From Auanema rhodensis (lineage: Eukaryota; Nematoda; Chromadorea; Rhabditida; Rhabditidae): a stretch of 64,000 bases of DNA. The notes below the pieces were generated by a model. The model was given only the letters and a program-made list of their open reading frames with translations, was not told where the DNA came from and searched no databases. Both the position numbers and the translations under genes were made by a program. Below, in pieces: positions 53,671 through 64,000 of this stretch (the stretch's first letter is position 1; each line of letters opens with the position of its first letter). The stretch is from the NCBI GenBank assembly GCA_964057225.1, contig CAXKVF010000079.1, forward strand, positions 186,001 through 250,000, written 5' to 3'.

Positions 53671-55606
53671 TTAGATTCCCCATGTCCATATTAGTCTAAA
53701 AACAAATTTTTATTGATATTGGTTCATGGTAACCATGTCTTTGAAATTTACGTGAACTTTAATTTATGCTAATTAAATGTACACGTGATGTGCACTTGGT
53801 ATGTAACCCGCTTCACGTGAAAGATAAAGAGATGCGGTTTTCAAAATTAGATTCCCCATGTCCATATTAGTCTAAAAACAACTTTTTATTGATATTGGTT
53901 CATGGTAACCATGACTTTGAAATTTACGTGAACTTTAATTTATGCTAATTAAATGTACACGTGATGTGCACTTGGTATGTAACTCGCTTCACGTGAAAGA
54001 TAAAGAGATGCGGTTTTCAAAATTAGATTCCCCATGTCCATATTAGTTTAAAAACAAATTTTTATTGATATTGGTGCATGGTAACCATGACTTTGAAATT
54101 TACGTGAACTTTAATTTATGCTAATTAAATGTACACGTGATGTGCACTTGGTATGTAACTCGCTTCACGTGAAAGATAAAGAGATGCGGTTTTCAAAATT
54201 AGATTCCCCATGTCCATATTAGTCTAAAAACAAATTTTTATTGATATTGGTTCATGGTAACCATGTCTTTGAAATTTACGTGAACTTTAATTTATGCTAA
54301 TTAAATGTACACGTGATGTGCACTTGGTATGTAACTCGCTTCACGTGAAAGATAAAAAGATGCGGTTTTCAAAATTAGATTCCCCATGTCCATATTAGTC
54401 TAAAAACAAATTTTTATCGATATTGGTTCATGGTAACCATGTCTTTGAAATATACGTGAACTTTAATTTATGCTAATTAAATGTACACGTGATGTGCACT
54501 TGGTATGTAACTCGCTTCACGTGAAAGATAAAGGGATGCGGTTTTCAAAATTAGATTCCCCATGTCCATATTAGTCTAAAAACAAATTTTTATTGATATT
54601 GGTTCATGGTAACCATGTCTTTGAAATTTACGTGAACTTTAATTTATGCTAATTAAATGTACACGTGATGTGCACTTGGTATGTAACTCGCTTCACGTGA
54701 AAGATAAAGAGATGCGGTTTTCAAAATTAGATTCCCCATGTCCATATTAGTCTAAAAACAATTTTTTATTGATATTGGTTCATGGTAACCATGTCTTTGA
54801 AATTTACGTGAACTTTAATTTATGCTAATTAAATGTACACGTGATGTGCACTTGGTATGTAACTCGCTTCACGTGAAAGATAAAGAGATGCGGTTTTCAA
54901 AATTAGATTCCCCATGTCCATATTAGTTTAAAAACAAATTTTTATTGATATTGGTGCATGGTAACCATGACTTTGAAATTTACGTGAACTTTAATTTATG
55001 CTAATTAAATGTACACGTGAAGTGCACTTGGTATGTAACTCGCTTCACGTAAAAGATAAAGAGATGCGGTTTCCAAAATTAGATTCCCCATGTCCATATT
55101 AGTCCAAAAACAAATTTTTATTGATATTGGTTCATGGTAACCATGTCTTTGAAATTTACGTCAACTTTAATTTATGCTAATTAAATGTACACGTGATGTG
55201 CACTTGGTATGTAACTCGCTTCACGTGAAAGATAAAGAGATGCGGTTTTCAAAATTAGATTCCCCATGTCCATATTAGTTTAAAAACAAATTTTTATTGA
55301 TATTGGTGCATGGTAACCATGACTTTGAAATTTACGTGAACTTTAATTTATGCTAATTAAATGTACACGTGATGTGCACTTGGTATGTAACTCGCTTCAC
55401 GTGAAAGATAAAGAGATGCGGTTTCCACAATTAGATTCCCCATGTCCATATTAGTCTAAAAACAAATTTTTATTGATATTGGTTCATGGTAACCATGTCT
55501 TTGAAATTTACGTGAACTTTAATTTATGCTAATTAAATGTACACGTGATGTGCACTTGGTATGTAACTCGCTTCACGTGAAAGATAAAGAGATGCGGTTT
55601 TTGAAA
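53496..55606. repeat. Terminal-domain HOR, copy 1 (12 monomers, 2,111 bp)
   Basis: Order: 175-bp Gc, T AACCCGC, A AACTTTT, G AGTTTA, T AAAAAG, T TATCGAT with AAAGGG, T, T with AATTTTTTA, then the trimer core (AGTTTA G with TGAAGTGC; AGTCCAAAAA T with ACGTCAAC; AGTTTA G with GGTTTCCACAA), then T with TTTTTGAAA. It is followed immediately by copy 2. Confidence 0.85.
54903..55430. repeat. Conserved trimer core, first of six
   Basis: Three monomers: G with AGTTTAAAA, TGAAGTGC, CGTAAAAG and GGTTTCCAAAA; T with AGTCCAAAAA and ACGTCAACT; G with AGTTTAAAA and GGTTTCCACAA. Copies start at 54,903, 56,841, 58,072, 59,479, 61,766 and (first monomer diverged to A type) 63,173. ACGTCAACT occurs at 55,160, 57,098, 58,329, 59,736, 62,023 and 63,430, giving spacings of 11, 7, 8, 13 and 8 monomers. 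A seventh ACGTCAACT at 63,959 stands outside a full core. Confidence 0.88.
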
Positions 55607-57368
55607 TTAGATTCCCCATGTCCATATTAGTCTAAAAACAAATTTTTATTGATATTGGTGCATGGTAACCATGACTTTGAAATTTACGTGAACTTTAATT
55701 CATGCTAATTAAATGTACACGTGATGTGCACTTGGTATGTAACTCGCTTCACGTAAAAGATAAAGAGATGCGGTTTCAAAATTAGATTCCCCATGTCCAT
55801 ATTAGTCTAAAAACAAATTTTTATTGATATTGGTTCATGGTAACCATGTCTTTGAAATTTACGTGAACTTTAATTTATGCTAATTAAATGTACACGTGAT
55901 GTGCACTTGGTATGTAACCCGCTTCACGTGAAAGATAAAGAGATGCGGTTTTCAAAATTAGATTCCCCATGTCCATATTAGTCTGAAAACAACTTTTTAT
56001 TGATATTGGTTCATGGTAACCATGACTTTGAAATTTACGTGAACTTTAATTTATGCTAATTAAATGTACACGTGATGTGCACTTGGTATGTAACTCGCTT
56101 CACGTGAAAGATAAAGAGATGCGGTTTTCAAAATTAGATTCCCCATGTCCATATTAGTTTAAAAACAAATTTTTATTGATATTGGTGCATGGTAACCATG
56201 ACTTTGAAATTTACGTGAACTTTAATTTATGCTAATTAAATGTACACGTGATGTGCACTTGGTATGTAACTCGCTTCACGTGAAAGATAAAGAGATGCGG
56301 TTTTCAAAATTAGATTCCCCATGTCCATATTAGTCTAAAAACAAATTTTTATTGATATTGGTTCATGGTAACCATGTCTTTGAAATTTACGTGAACTTTA
56401 ATTTATGCTAATTAAATGTACACGTGATGTGCACTTGGTATGTAACTCGCTTCACGTGAAAGATAAAAAGATGCGGTTTTCAATATTAGATTCCCCATGT
56501 CCATATTAGTCTAAAAACAAATTTTTATCGATATTGGTTCATGGTAACCATGTCTTTGAAATATACGTGAACTTTAATTTATGCTAATTAAATGTACACG
56601 TGATGTGCACTTGGTATGTAACTCGCTTCACGTGAAAGATAAAGGGATGCGGTTTTCAAAATTAGATTCCCCATGATGTCCATATTAGTCTAAAAACAAA
56701 TTTTTATTGATATTGGTTCATGGTAACCATGTCTTTGAAATTTACGTGAACTTTAATTTATGCTAATTAAATGTACACGTGATGTGCACTTGGTATGTAA
56801 CTCGCTTCACGTGAAAGATAAAGAGATGCGGTTTTCAAAATTAGATTCCCCATGTCCATATTAGTTTAAAAACAAATTTTTATTGATATTGGTGCATGGT
56901 AACCATGACTTTGAAATTTACGTGAACTTTAATTTATGCTAATTAAATGTACACGTGAAGTGCTCTTGGTATGTAACTCGCTTCACGTAAAAGATAAAGA
57001 GATGCGGTTTCCAAAATTAGATTCCCCATGTCCATATTAGTCCAAAAACAAATTTTTATTGATATTGGTTCATGGTAACCATGTCTTTGAAATTTACGTC
57101 AACTTTAATTTATGCTAATTAAATGTACACGTGATGTGCACTTGGTATGTAACTCGCTTCACGTGAAAGATAAAGAGATGCGGTTTTCAAAATTAGATTC
57201 CCCATGTCCATATTAGTTTAAAAACAAATTTTTATTGATATTGGTGCATGGTAACCATGACTTTGAAATTTACGTGAACTTTAATTTATGCTAATTAAAT
57301 GTACACGTGATGTGCACTTGGTATGTAACTCGCTTCACGTGAAAGATAAAGAGATGCGGTTTCCACAA
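55607..57368. repeat. Terminal-domain HOR, copy 2 (one monomer shorter before the core)
   Basis: Repeats copy 1 from the 175-bp Gc monomer to the end of the trimer core, but with one T monomer fewer between TATCGAT and the core. The remaining T monomer carries a 3-bp insertion. The AACTTTT monomer has a private AGTCTGAAAAC. Confidence 0.85.
56662..56840. repeat. 179-bp monomer with a 3-bp insertion
   Basis: CCATGTCC has become CCATGATGTCC at 56,671-56,681, a duplicated ATG. It is the only gain of more than one base that I found in the window. A slipped-strand event is the simplest cause. It is unique, so it postdates the duplications around it. Confidence 0.92.
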
Positions 57369-57544
57369 TTAGATTCCCCATGTCCATATTAGTCTAAAAA
57401 CAAATTTTTATTGATATTGGTTCATGGTAACCATGTCTTTGAATTTTACGTGAACTTTAATTTATGCTAATTAAATGTACACGTGATGTGCACTTGGTAT
57501 GTAACTCGCTTCACGTGAAAGATAAAGAGATGCGGTTTTCAAAA

Positions 57545-57719
57545 TTAGATTCCCCATGTCCATATTAGTCTAAAAACAAATTTTTATTGATATTGGTTCA
57601 TGGTAACCATGTCTTTGAAATTTACGTGAACTTTAATTTATGCTAATTAAATGTACACGTGATGTGCACTTGGTATGTAACTTGCTTCACGTGAAGATAA
57701 AGAGATGCGGTTTTCAAAA
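57545..57719. repeat. 175-bp T monomer with CTTGC and GTGAAGAT (first of three)
   Basis: C139T (AACTTGCTTC) and loss of one A in GTGAAAG occur together here and at 58,952-59,126 and 62,470-62,644, each time followed by an A monomer with AAAGGG and then a T monomer (GTGCACGTG, AAATGTGCAC). The linkage shows descent by duplication. In 58,952 an extra private TACTTGAAC is present. Confidence 0.88.
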
Positions 57720-60358
57720 TTAGATTCCCCATGTCCATATTAGTCTAAAAACAAATTTTTATTGATATTGGTTCATGGTAACCATGACTTTGAAATTTAC
57801 GTGAACTTTAATTTATGCTAATTAAATGTACACGTGATGTGCACTTGGTATGTAACTCGCTTCACGTGAAAGATAAAGGGATGCGGTTTTCAAAATTAGA
57901 TTCCCCATGTCCATATTAGTCTAAAAACAAATTTTTATTGATATTGGTTCATGGTAACCATGTCTTTGAAATTTACGTGAACTTTAATTTATGCTAATTA
58001 AATGTGCACGTGATGTGCACTTGGTATGTAACTCGCTTCACGTGAAAGATAAAGAGATGCGGTTTTCAAAATTAGATTCCCCATGTCCATATTAGTTTAA
58101 AAACAAATTTTTATTGATATTGGTGCATGGTAACCATGACTTTGAAATTTACGTGAACTTTAATTTATGCTAATTAAATGTACACGTGAAGTGCACTTGG
58201 TATGTAACTCGCTTCACGTAAAAGATAAAGAGATGCGGTTTCCAAAATTAGATTCCCCATGTCCATATTAGTCCAAAAACAAATTTTTATTGATATTGGT
58301 TCATGGTAACCATGTCTTTGAAATTTACGTCAACTTTAATTTATGCTAATTAAATGTACACGTGATGTGCACTTGGTATGTAACTCGCTTCACGTGAAAG
58401 ATAAAGAGATGCGGTTTTCAAAATTAGATTCCCCATGTCCATATTAGTTTAAAAACAAATTTTTATTGATATTGGTGCATGGTAACCATGACTTTGAAAT
58501 TTACGTGAACTTTAATTTATGCTAATTAAATGTACACGTGATGTGCACTTGGTATGTAACTCGCTTCACGTGAAAGATAAAGAGATGCGGTTTCCACAAT
58601 TAGATTCCCCATGTCCATATTAGTCTAAAAACAAATTTTTATTGATATTGGTTCATGGTAACCATGTCTTTGAAATTTACGTGAACTTTAATTTATGCTA
58701 ATTAAATGTACACGTGATGTGCACTTGGTATGTAACTCGCTTCACGTGAAAGATAAAGAGATGCGGTTTTCAAAATTAGATTCCCCATGTCCATATTAGT
58801 CTAAAAACAAATTTTTATTGATATTGGTGCATGGTAACCATGACTTTGAAATTTACGTGAACTTTAATTTATGCTAATTAAATGTACACGTGATGTGCAC
58901 TTGGTATGTAACTCGCTTCACGTGAAAGATAAAGAGATGCGGTTTTCAAAATTAGATTCCCCATGTCCATATTAGTCTAAAAACAAATTTTTATTGATAT
59001 TGGTTCATGGTAACCATGTCTTTGAAATTTACTTGAACTTTAATTTATGCTAATTAAATGTACACGTGATGTGCACTTGGTATGTAACTTGCTTCACGTG
59101 AAGATAAAGAGATGCGGTTTTCAAAATTAGATTCCCCATGTCCATATTAGTCTAAAAACAAATTTTTATTGATATTGGTTCATGGTAACCATGACTTTGA
59201 AATTTACGTGAACTTTAATTTATGCTAATTAAATGTACACGTGATGTGCACTTGGTATGTAACTCGCTTCACGTGAAAGATAAAGGGATGCGGTTTTCAA
59301 AATTAGATTCCCCATGTCCATATTAGTCTAAAAACAAATTTTTATTGATATTAGTTCATGGTAACCATGTCTTTGAAATTTACGTGAACTTTAATTTATG
59401 CTAATTAAATGTGCACGTGATGTGCACTTGGTATGTAACTCGCTTCACGTGAAAGATAAAGAGATGCGGTTTTCAAAATTAGATTCCCCATGTCCATATT
59501 AGTTTAAAAACAAATTTTTATTGATATTGGTGCATGGTAACCATGACTTTGAAATTTACGTGAACTTTAATTTATGCTAATTAAATGTACACGTGAAGTG
59601 CACTTGGTATGTAACTCGCTTCACGTAAAAGATAAAGAGATGCGGTTTCCAAAATTAGATTCCCCATGTCCATATTAGTCCAAAAACAAATTTTTATTGA
59701 TATTGGTTCATGGTAACCATGTCTTTGAAATTTACGTCAACTTTAATTTATGCTAATTAAATGTACACGTGATGTGCACTTGGTATGTAACTCGCTTCAC
59801 GTGAAAGATAAAGAGATGCGGTTTTCAAAATTAGATTCCCCATGTCCATATTAGTTTAAAAACAAATTTTTATTGATATTGGTGCATGGTAACCATGACT
59901 TTGAAATTTACGTGAACTTTAATTTATGCTAATTAAATGTACACGTGATGTGCACTTGGTATGTAACTCGCTTCACGTGAAAGATAAAGAGATGCGGTTT
60001 CCACAATTAGATTCCCCATGTCCATATTAGTCTAAAAACAAATTTTTATTGATATTGGTTCATGGTAACCATGTCTTTGAAATTTACGTGAACTTTAATT
60101 TATGCTAATTAAATGTACACGTGATGTGCACTTGGTATGTAACTCGCTTCACGTGAAAGATAAAGAGATGCGGTTTTCAAAATTAGATTCCCCATGTCCA
60201 TATTAGTCTAAAAACAAATTTTTATTGATATTGGTGCATGGTAACCATGACTTTGAAATTTACGTGAACTTTAATTTATGCTAATTAAATGTACACGTGA
60301 TGTGCACTTGGTATGTAACTCGCTTCACGTGAAAGATAAAGAGATGCGGTTTTCAAAA

Positions 60359-62293
60359 TTAGATTCCCCATGTCCATATTAGTCTAAAAACAAATTTTTA
60401 TTGATATTGGTGCATGGTAACCATGACTTTGAAATTTACGTGAACTTTAATTCATGCTAATTAAATGTACACGTGATGTGCACTTGGTATGTAACTCGCT
60501 TCACGTAAAAGATAAAGAGATGCGGTTTCAAAATTAGATTCCCCATGTCCATATTAGTCTAAAAACAAATTTTTATTGATATTGGTTCATGGTAACCATG
60601 TCTTTGAAATTTACGTGAACTTTAATTTATGCTAATTAAATGTACACGTGATGTGCACTTGGTATGTAACCCGCTTCACGTGAAAGATAAAGAGATGCGG
60701 TTTTCAAAATTAGATTCCCCATGTCCATATTAGTCTAAAAACAACTTTTTATTGATATTGGTTCATGGTAACCATGACTTTGAAATTTACGTGAACTTTA
60801 ATTTATGCTAATTAAATGTACACGTGATGTGCACTTGGTATGTAACTCGCTTCACGTGAAAGATAAAGAGATGCGGTTTTCAAAATTAGATTCCCCATGT
60901 CCATATTAGTTTAAAAACAAATTTTTATTGATATTGGTGCATGGTAACCATGACTTTGAAATTTACGTGAACTTTAATTTATGCTAATTAAATGTACACG
61001 TGATGTGCACTTGGTATGTAACTCGCTTCACGTGAAAGATAAAGAGATGCGGTTTTCAAAATTAGATTCCCCATGTCCATATTAGTCTAAAAACAAATTT
61101 TTATTGATATTGGTTCATGGTAACCATGTCTTTGAAATTTACGTGAACTTTAATTTATGCTAATTAAATGTACACGTGATGTGCACTTGGTATGTAACTC
61201 GCTTCACGTGAAAGATAAAAAGATGCGGTTTTCAAAATTAGATTCCCCATGTCCATATTAGTCTAAAAACAAATTTTTATCGATATTGGTTCATGGTAAC
61301 CATGTCTTTGAAATATACGTGAACTTTAATTTATGCTAATTAAATGTACACGTGATGTGCACTTGGTATGTAACTCGCTTCACGTGAAAGATAAGGGGAT
61401 GCGGTTTTCAAAATTAGATTCCCCATGTCCATATTAGTCTAAAAACAAATTTTTATTGATATTGGTTCATGGTAACCATGTCTTTGAAATTTACGTGAAC
61501 TTTAATTTATGCTAATTAAATGTACACGTGATGTGCACTTGGTATGTAACTCGCTTCACGTGAAAGATAAAGAGATGCGGTTTTCAAAATTAGATTCCCC
61601 ATGTCCATATTAGTCTAAAAACAAATTTTTATTGATATTGGTTCATGGTAACCATGTCTTTGAAATTTACGTGAACTTTAATTTATGCTAATTAAATGTA
61701 CACGTGATGTGCACTTGGTATGTAACTCGCTTCACGTGAAAGATAAAGAGATGCGGTTTTCAAAATTAGATTCCCCATGTCCATATTAGTTTAAAAACAA
61801 ATTTTTATTGATATTGGTGCATGGTAACCATGACTTTGAAATTTACGTGAACTTTAATTTATGCTAATTAAATGTACACGTGAAGTGCACTTGGTATGTA
61901 ACTCGCTTCACGTAAAAGATAAAGAGATGCGGTTTCCAAAATTAGATTCCCCATGTCCATATTAGTCCAAAAACAAATTTTTATTGATATTGGTTCATGG
62001 TAACCATGTCTTTGAAATTTACGTCAACTTTAATTTATGCTAATTAAATGTACACGTGATGTGCACTTGGTATGTAACTCGCTTCACGTGAAAGATAAAG
62101 AGATGCGGTTTTCAAAATTAGATTCCCCATGTCCATATTAGTTTAAAAACAAATTTTTATTGATATTGGTGCATGGTAACCATGACTTTGAAATTTACGT
62201 GAACTTTAATTTATGCTAATTAAATGTACACGTGATGTGCACTTGGTATGTAACTCGCTTCACGTGAAAGATAAAGAGATGCGGTTTCCACAA
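60359..62293. repeat. Terminal-domain HOR, copy 3
   Basis: Same series as 53,496: 175-bp Gc, AACCCGC, AACTTTT, AGTTTA G, AAAAAG, TATCGAT (with AAGGGG), T, T, trimer core. It retains both T monomers, like copy 1, so it did not derive directly from copy 2. It continues with a GAATTTTACG T monomer (62,294) and the CTTGC monomer, matching what follows copy 2 at 57,369. Confidence 0.85.
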
Positions 62294-63876
62294 TTAGATT
62301 CCCCATGTCCATATTAGTCTAAAAACAAATTTTTATTGATATTGGTTCATGGTAACCATGTCTTTGAATTTTACGTGAACTTTAATTTATGCTAATTAAA
62401 TGTACACGTGATGTGCACTTGGTATGTAACTCGCTTCACGTGAAAGATAAAGAGATGCGGTTTTCAAAATTAGATTCCCCATGTCCATATTAGTCTAAAA
62501 ACAAATTTTTATTGATATTGGTTCATGGTAACCATGTCTTTGAAATTTACGTGAACTTTAATTTATGCTAATTAAATGTACACGTGATGTGCACTTGGTA
62601 TGTAACTTGCTTCACGTGAAGATAAAGAGATGCGGTTTTCAAAATTAGATTCCCCATGTCCATATTAGTCTAAAAACAAATTTTTATTGATATTGGTTCA
62701 TGGTAACCATGACTTTGAAATTTACGTGAACTTTAATTTATGCTAATTAAATGTACACGTGATGTGCACTTGGTATGTAACTCGCTTCACGTGAAAGATA
62801 AAGGGATGCGGTTTTCAAAATTAGATTCCCCATGTCCATATTAGTCTAAAAACAAATTTTTATTGATATTGGTTCATGGTAACCATGTCTTTGAAATTTA
62901 CGTGAACTTTAATTTATGCTAATTAAATGTGCACGTGATGTGCACTTGGTATGTAACTCGCTTCACGTGAAAGATAAAGAGATGCGGTTTTCAAAATTAG
63001 ATTCCCCATGTCCATATTAGTCTAAAAACAAATTTTTATTGATATTGGTTCATGGTAACCATGTCTTTGAAATTTACGTGAACTTTAATTTATGCTAATT
63101 AAATGTACACGTGATGTGCACTTGGTATGTAACTCGCTTCACGTGAAAGATAAAGGGATGCGGTTTTCAAAATTAGATTCCCCATGTCCATATTAGTCTA
63201 AAAACAAATTTTTATTGATATTGGTTCATGGTAACCATGACTTTGAAATTTACGTGAACTTTAATTTATGCTAATTAAATGTACACGTGATGTGCACTTG
63301 GTATGTAACTCGCTTCACGTAAAAGATAAAGAGATGCGGTTTCCAAAATTAGATTCCCCATGTCCATATTAGTCCAAAAACAAATTTTTATTGATATTGG
63401 TTCATGGTAACCATGTCTTTGAAATTTACGTCAACTTTAATTTATGCTAATTAAATGTACACGTGATGTGCACTTGGTATGTAACTCGCTTCACGTGAAA
63501 GATAAAGAGATGCGGTTTTCAAAATTAGATTCCCCATGTCCATATTAGTTTAAAAACAAATTTTTATTGATATTGGTGCATGGTAACCATGACTTTGAAA
63601 TTTACGTGAACTTTAATTTATGCTAATTAAATGTACACGTGATGTGCACTTGGTATGTAACTCGCTTCACGTGAAAGATAAAGAGATGCGGTTTCCACAA
63701 TTAGATTCCCCATGTCCATATTAGTCTAAAAACAAATTTTTATTGATATTGGTTCATGGTAACCATGTCTTTGAAATTTACGTGAACTTTAATTTATGCT
63801 AATTAAATGTACACGTGATGTGCACTTGGTATGTAACTCGCTTCACGTGAAAGATAAAGAGATGCGGTTTTCAAAA

Positions 63877-64000
63877 TTAGATTCCCCATGTCCATATTAG
63901 TTTTAAAAACAAATTTTTATTGATATTGGTTCATGGTAACCATGTCTTTGAAATTTACGTCAACTTTAATTTATGCTAATTAAATGTACACGTGATGTGC
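63877..64000. repeat. Partial monomer cut by the window end
   Basis: The first 124 bases of a T-type monomer with AGTTTTAAAAAC, a 1-bp gain in the T run relative to AGTTTAAAAAC, and ACGTCAACT. This combines the AGTTT and GTCAAC markers, which otherwise sit in adjacent monomers of the trimer core, so it looks like a recombinant. The array clearly continues beyond the window. Confidence 0.9.

Larger units (their letters stand above)
1..64000. repeat. 176-bp tandem satellite array, 363 complete monomers plus a partial one
   Basis: The start motif TTAGATTCCCC recurs every 176 bases throughout, always in the same orientation. Counting registers gives 363 complete monomers and a last partial one. 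Fifteen 1-bp losses and one 3-bp gain account exactly for the 12-base shortfall against 363 x 176. No unique sequence, transposon, inversion or gene interrupts the array, so every stretch longer than 300 bases holds only satellite. Consensus G+C is about 32% (57 of 176). Eukaryotic centromeric and heterochromatic satellites often have monomers of roughly 150-180 bp, close to one nucleosome plus linker; that role is inferred here. Both array ends lie outside the window. I do not recognise the family by name. Confidence 0.98.

Noticed and set aside
56662-56840. The 3-bp ATG insertion as a new start codon
   Set aside because: It adds no longer reading frame and is unique; slipped-strand duplication explains it.
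1-64000. CRISPR array or other prokaryotic repeat system
   Set aside because: The entire 176-bp period is repeated with no unique spacers between short repeats, and there are no associated genes.
1-64000. Primate alpha satellite or another named family
   Set aside because: The period is 176 rather than 171, no CENP-B box fits, and the monomer does not match any satellite I can recall with certainty. Plant centromeric satellites of similar length exist, but length alone does not identify one.
1-64000. Inserted transposon, rDNA spacer, tRNA gene or telomeric repeat
   Set aside because: The register of start motifs is continuous from end to end, with all indels of 1-3 bases accounted for, so no room remains for any insertion. 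No telomere-like or tRNA-like stretch is present in the monomer.

Overview
The whole window is one uninterrupted tandem satellite array. A 176-bp monomer repeats head to tail on a single strand from base 1 to base 64,000. Using the start motif TTAGATTCCCC as register, I count 363 complete monomers plus a 124-bp partial monomer at 63,877-64,000. The bookkeeping closes exactly: 363 x 176 is 63,888, and the indels I located (fifteen 1-bp losses and one 3-bp gain) net -12, which puts the last start at 63,877. I see no gene, RNA gene, transposon, inversion or unique spacer. The consensus is about 32% G+C, and most monomers differ from their neighbours by only a few substitutions.

Organism: a megabase-style, highly homogenised satellite with a near-nucleosome-length monomer points to a eukaryote, most likely a plant or animal centromeric or heterochromatic array from a long-read assembly. 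I do not recognise the monomer and cannot name the species. Centromere function is inference from length and organisation; the sequence alone does not show it.

Layout: although locally monotonous, the array is a mosaic of higher-order repeats (HORs) that can be followed through linked diagnostic substitutions. 1-10 kb: mixed monomers with an imperfect 4- to 5-mer HOR at 2.3-4.4 kb. 10.7-13.5 kb: a near-identical tandem duplication of an 8-mer. 13.9-15.8 kb: a diverged copy of 5.6-7.6 kb. 16.0-22.5 kb: four copies of a 9-mer HOR, one missing a monomer and one preceded by two extra monomers. 22.5-29.9 kb: a less ordered, more mutated zone. 30-31.7 kb: runs of nearly identical monomers. 31.3-46.1 kb: interleaved 4-, 5- and 8-mer HORs, including a 14-monomer block duplicated 34 monomers away. 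46.6-53.7 kb: a 12-mer HOR, one copy carrying a 4-monomer insertion. 53.5-64 kb: HORs of 7 to 13 monomers built around a conserved trimer core. One five-monomer haplotype occurs at 10.0 kb and again three times at 53.7-61.4 kb.

Inside the monomer three elements of dyad symmetry recur: a 37-bp imperfect hairpin-capable dyad (monomer positions 80-116), a 13-bp palindrome (55-67) and a 10-bp palindrome (142-151). Two CACGTG hexamers lie 32 bp apart. The two most informative polymorphisms flank the 13-bp palindrome symmetrically. The predicted 60-residue reading frames arise only where one in-frame stop triplet is mutated and are not genes.
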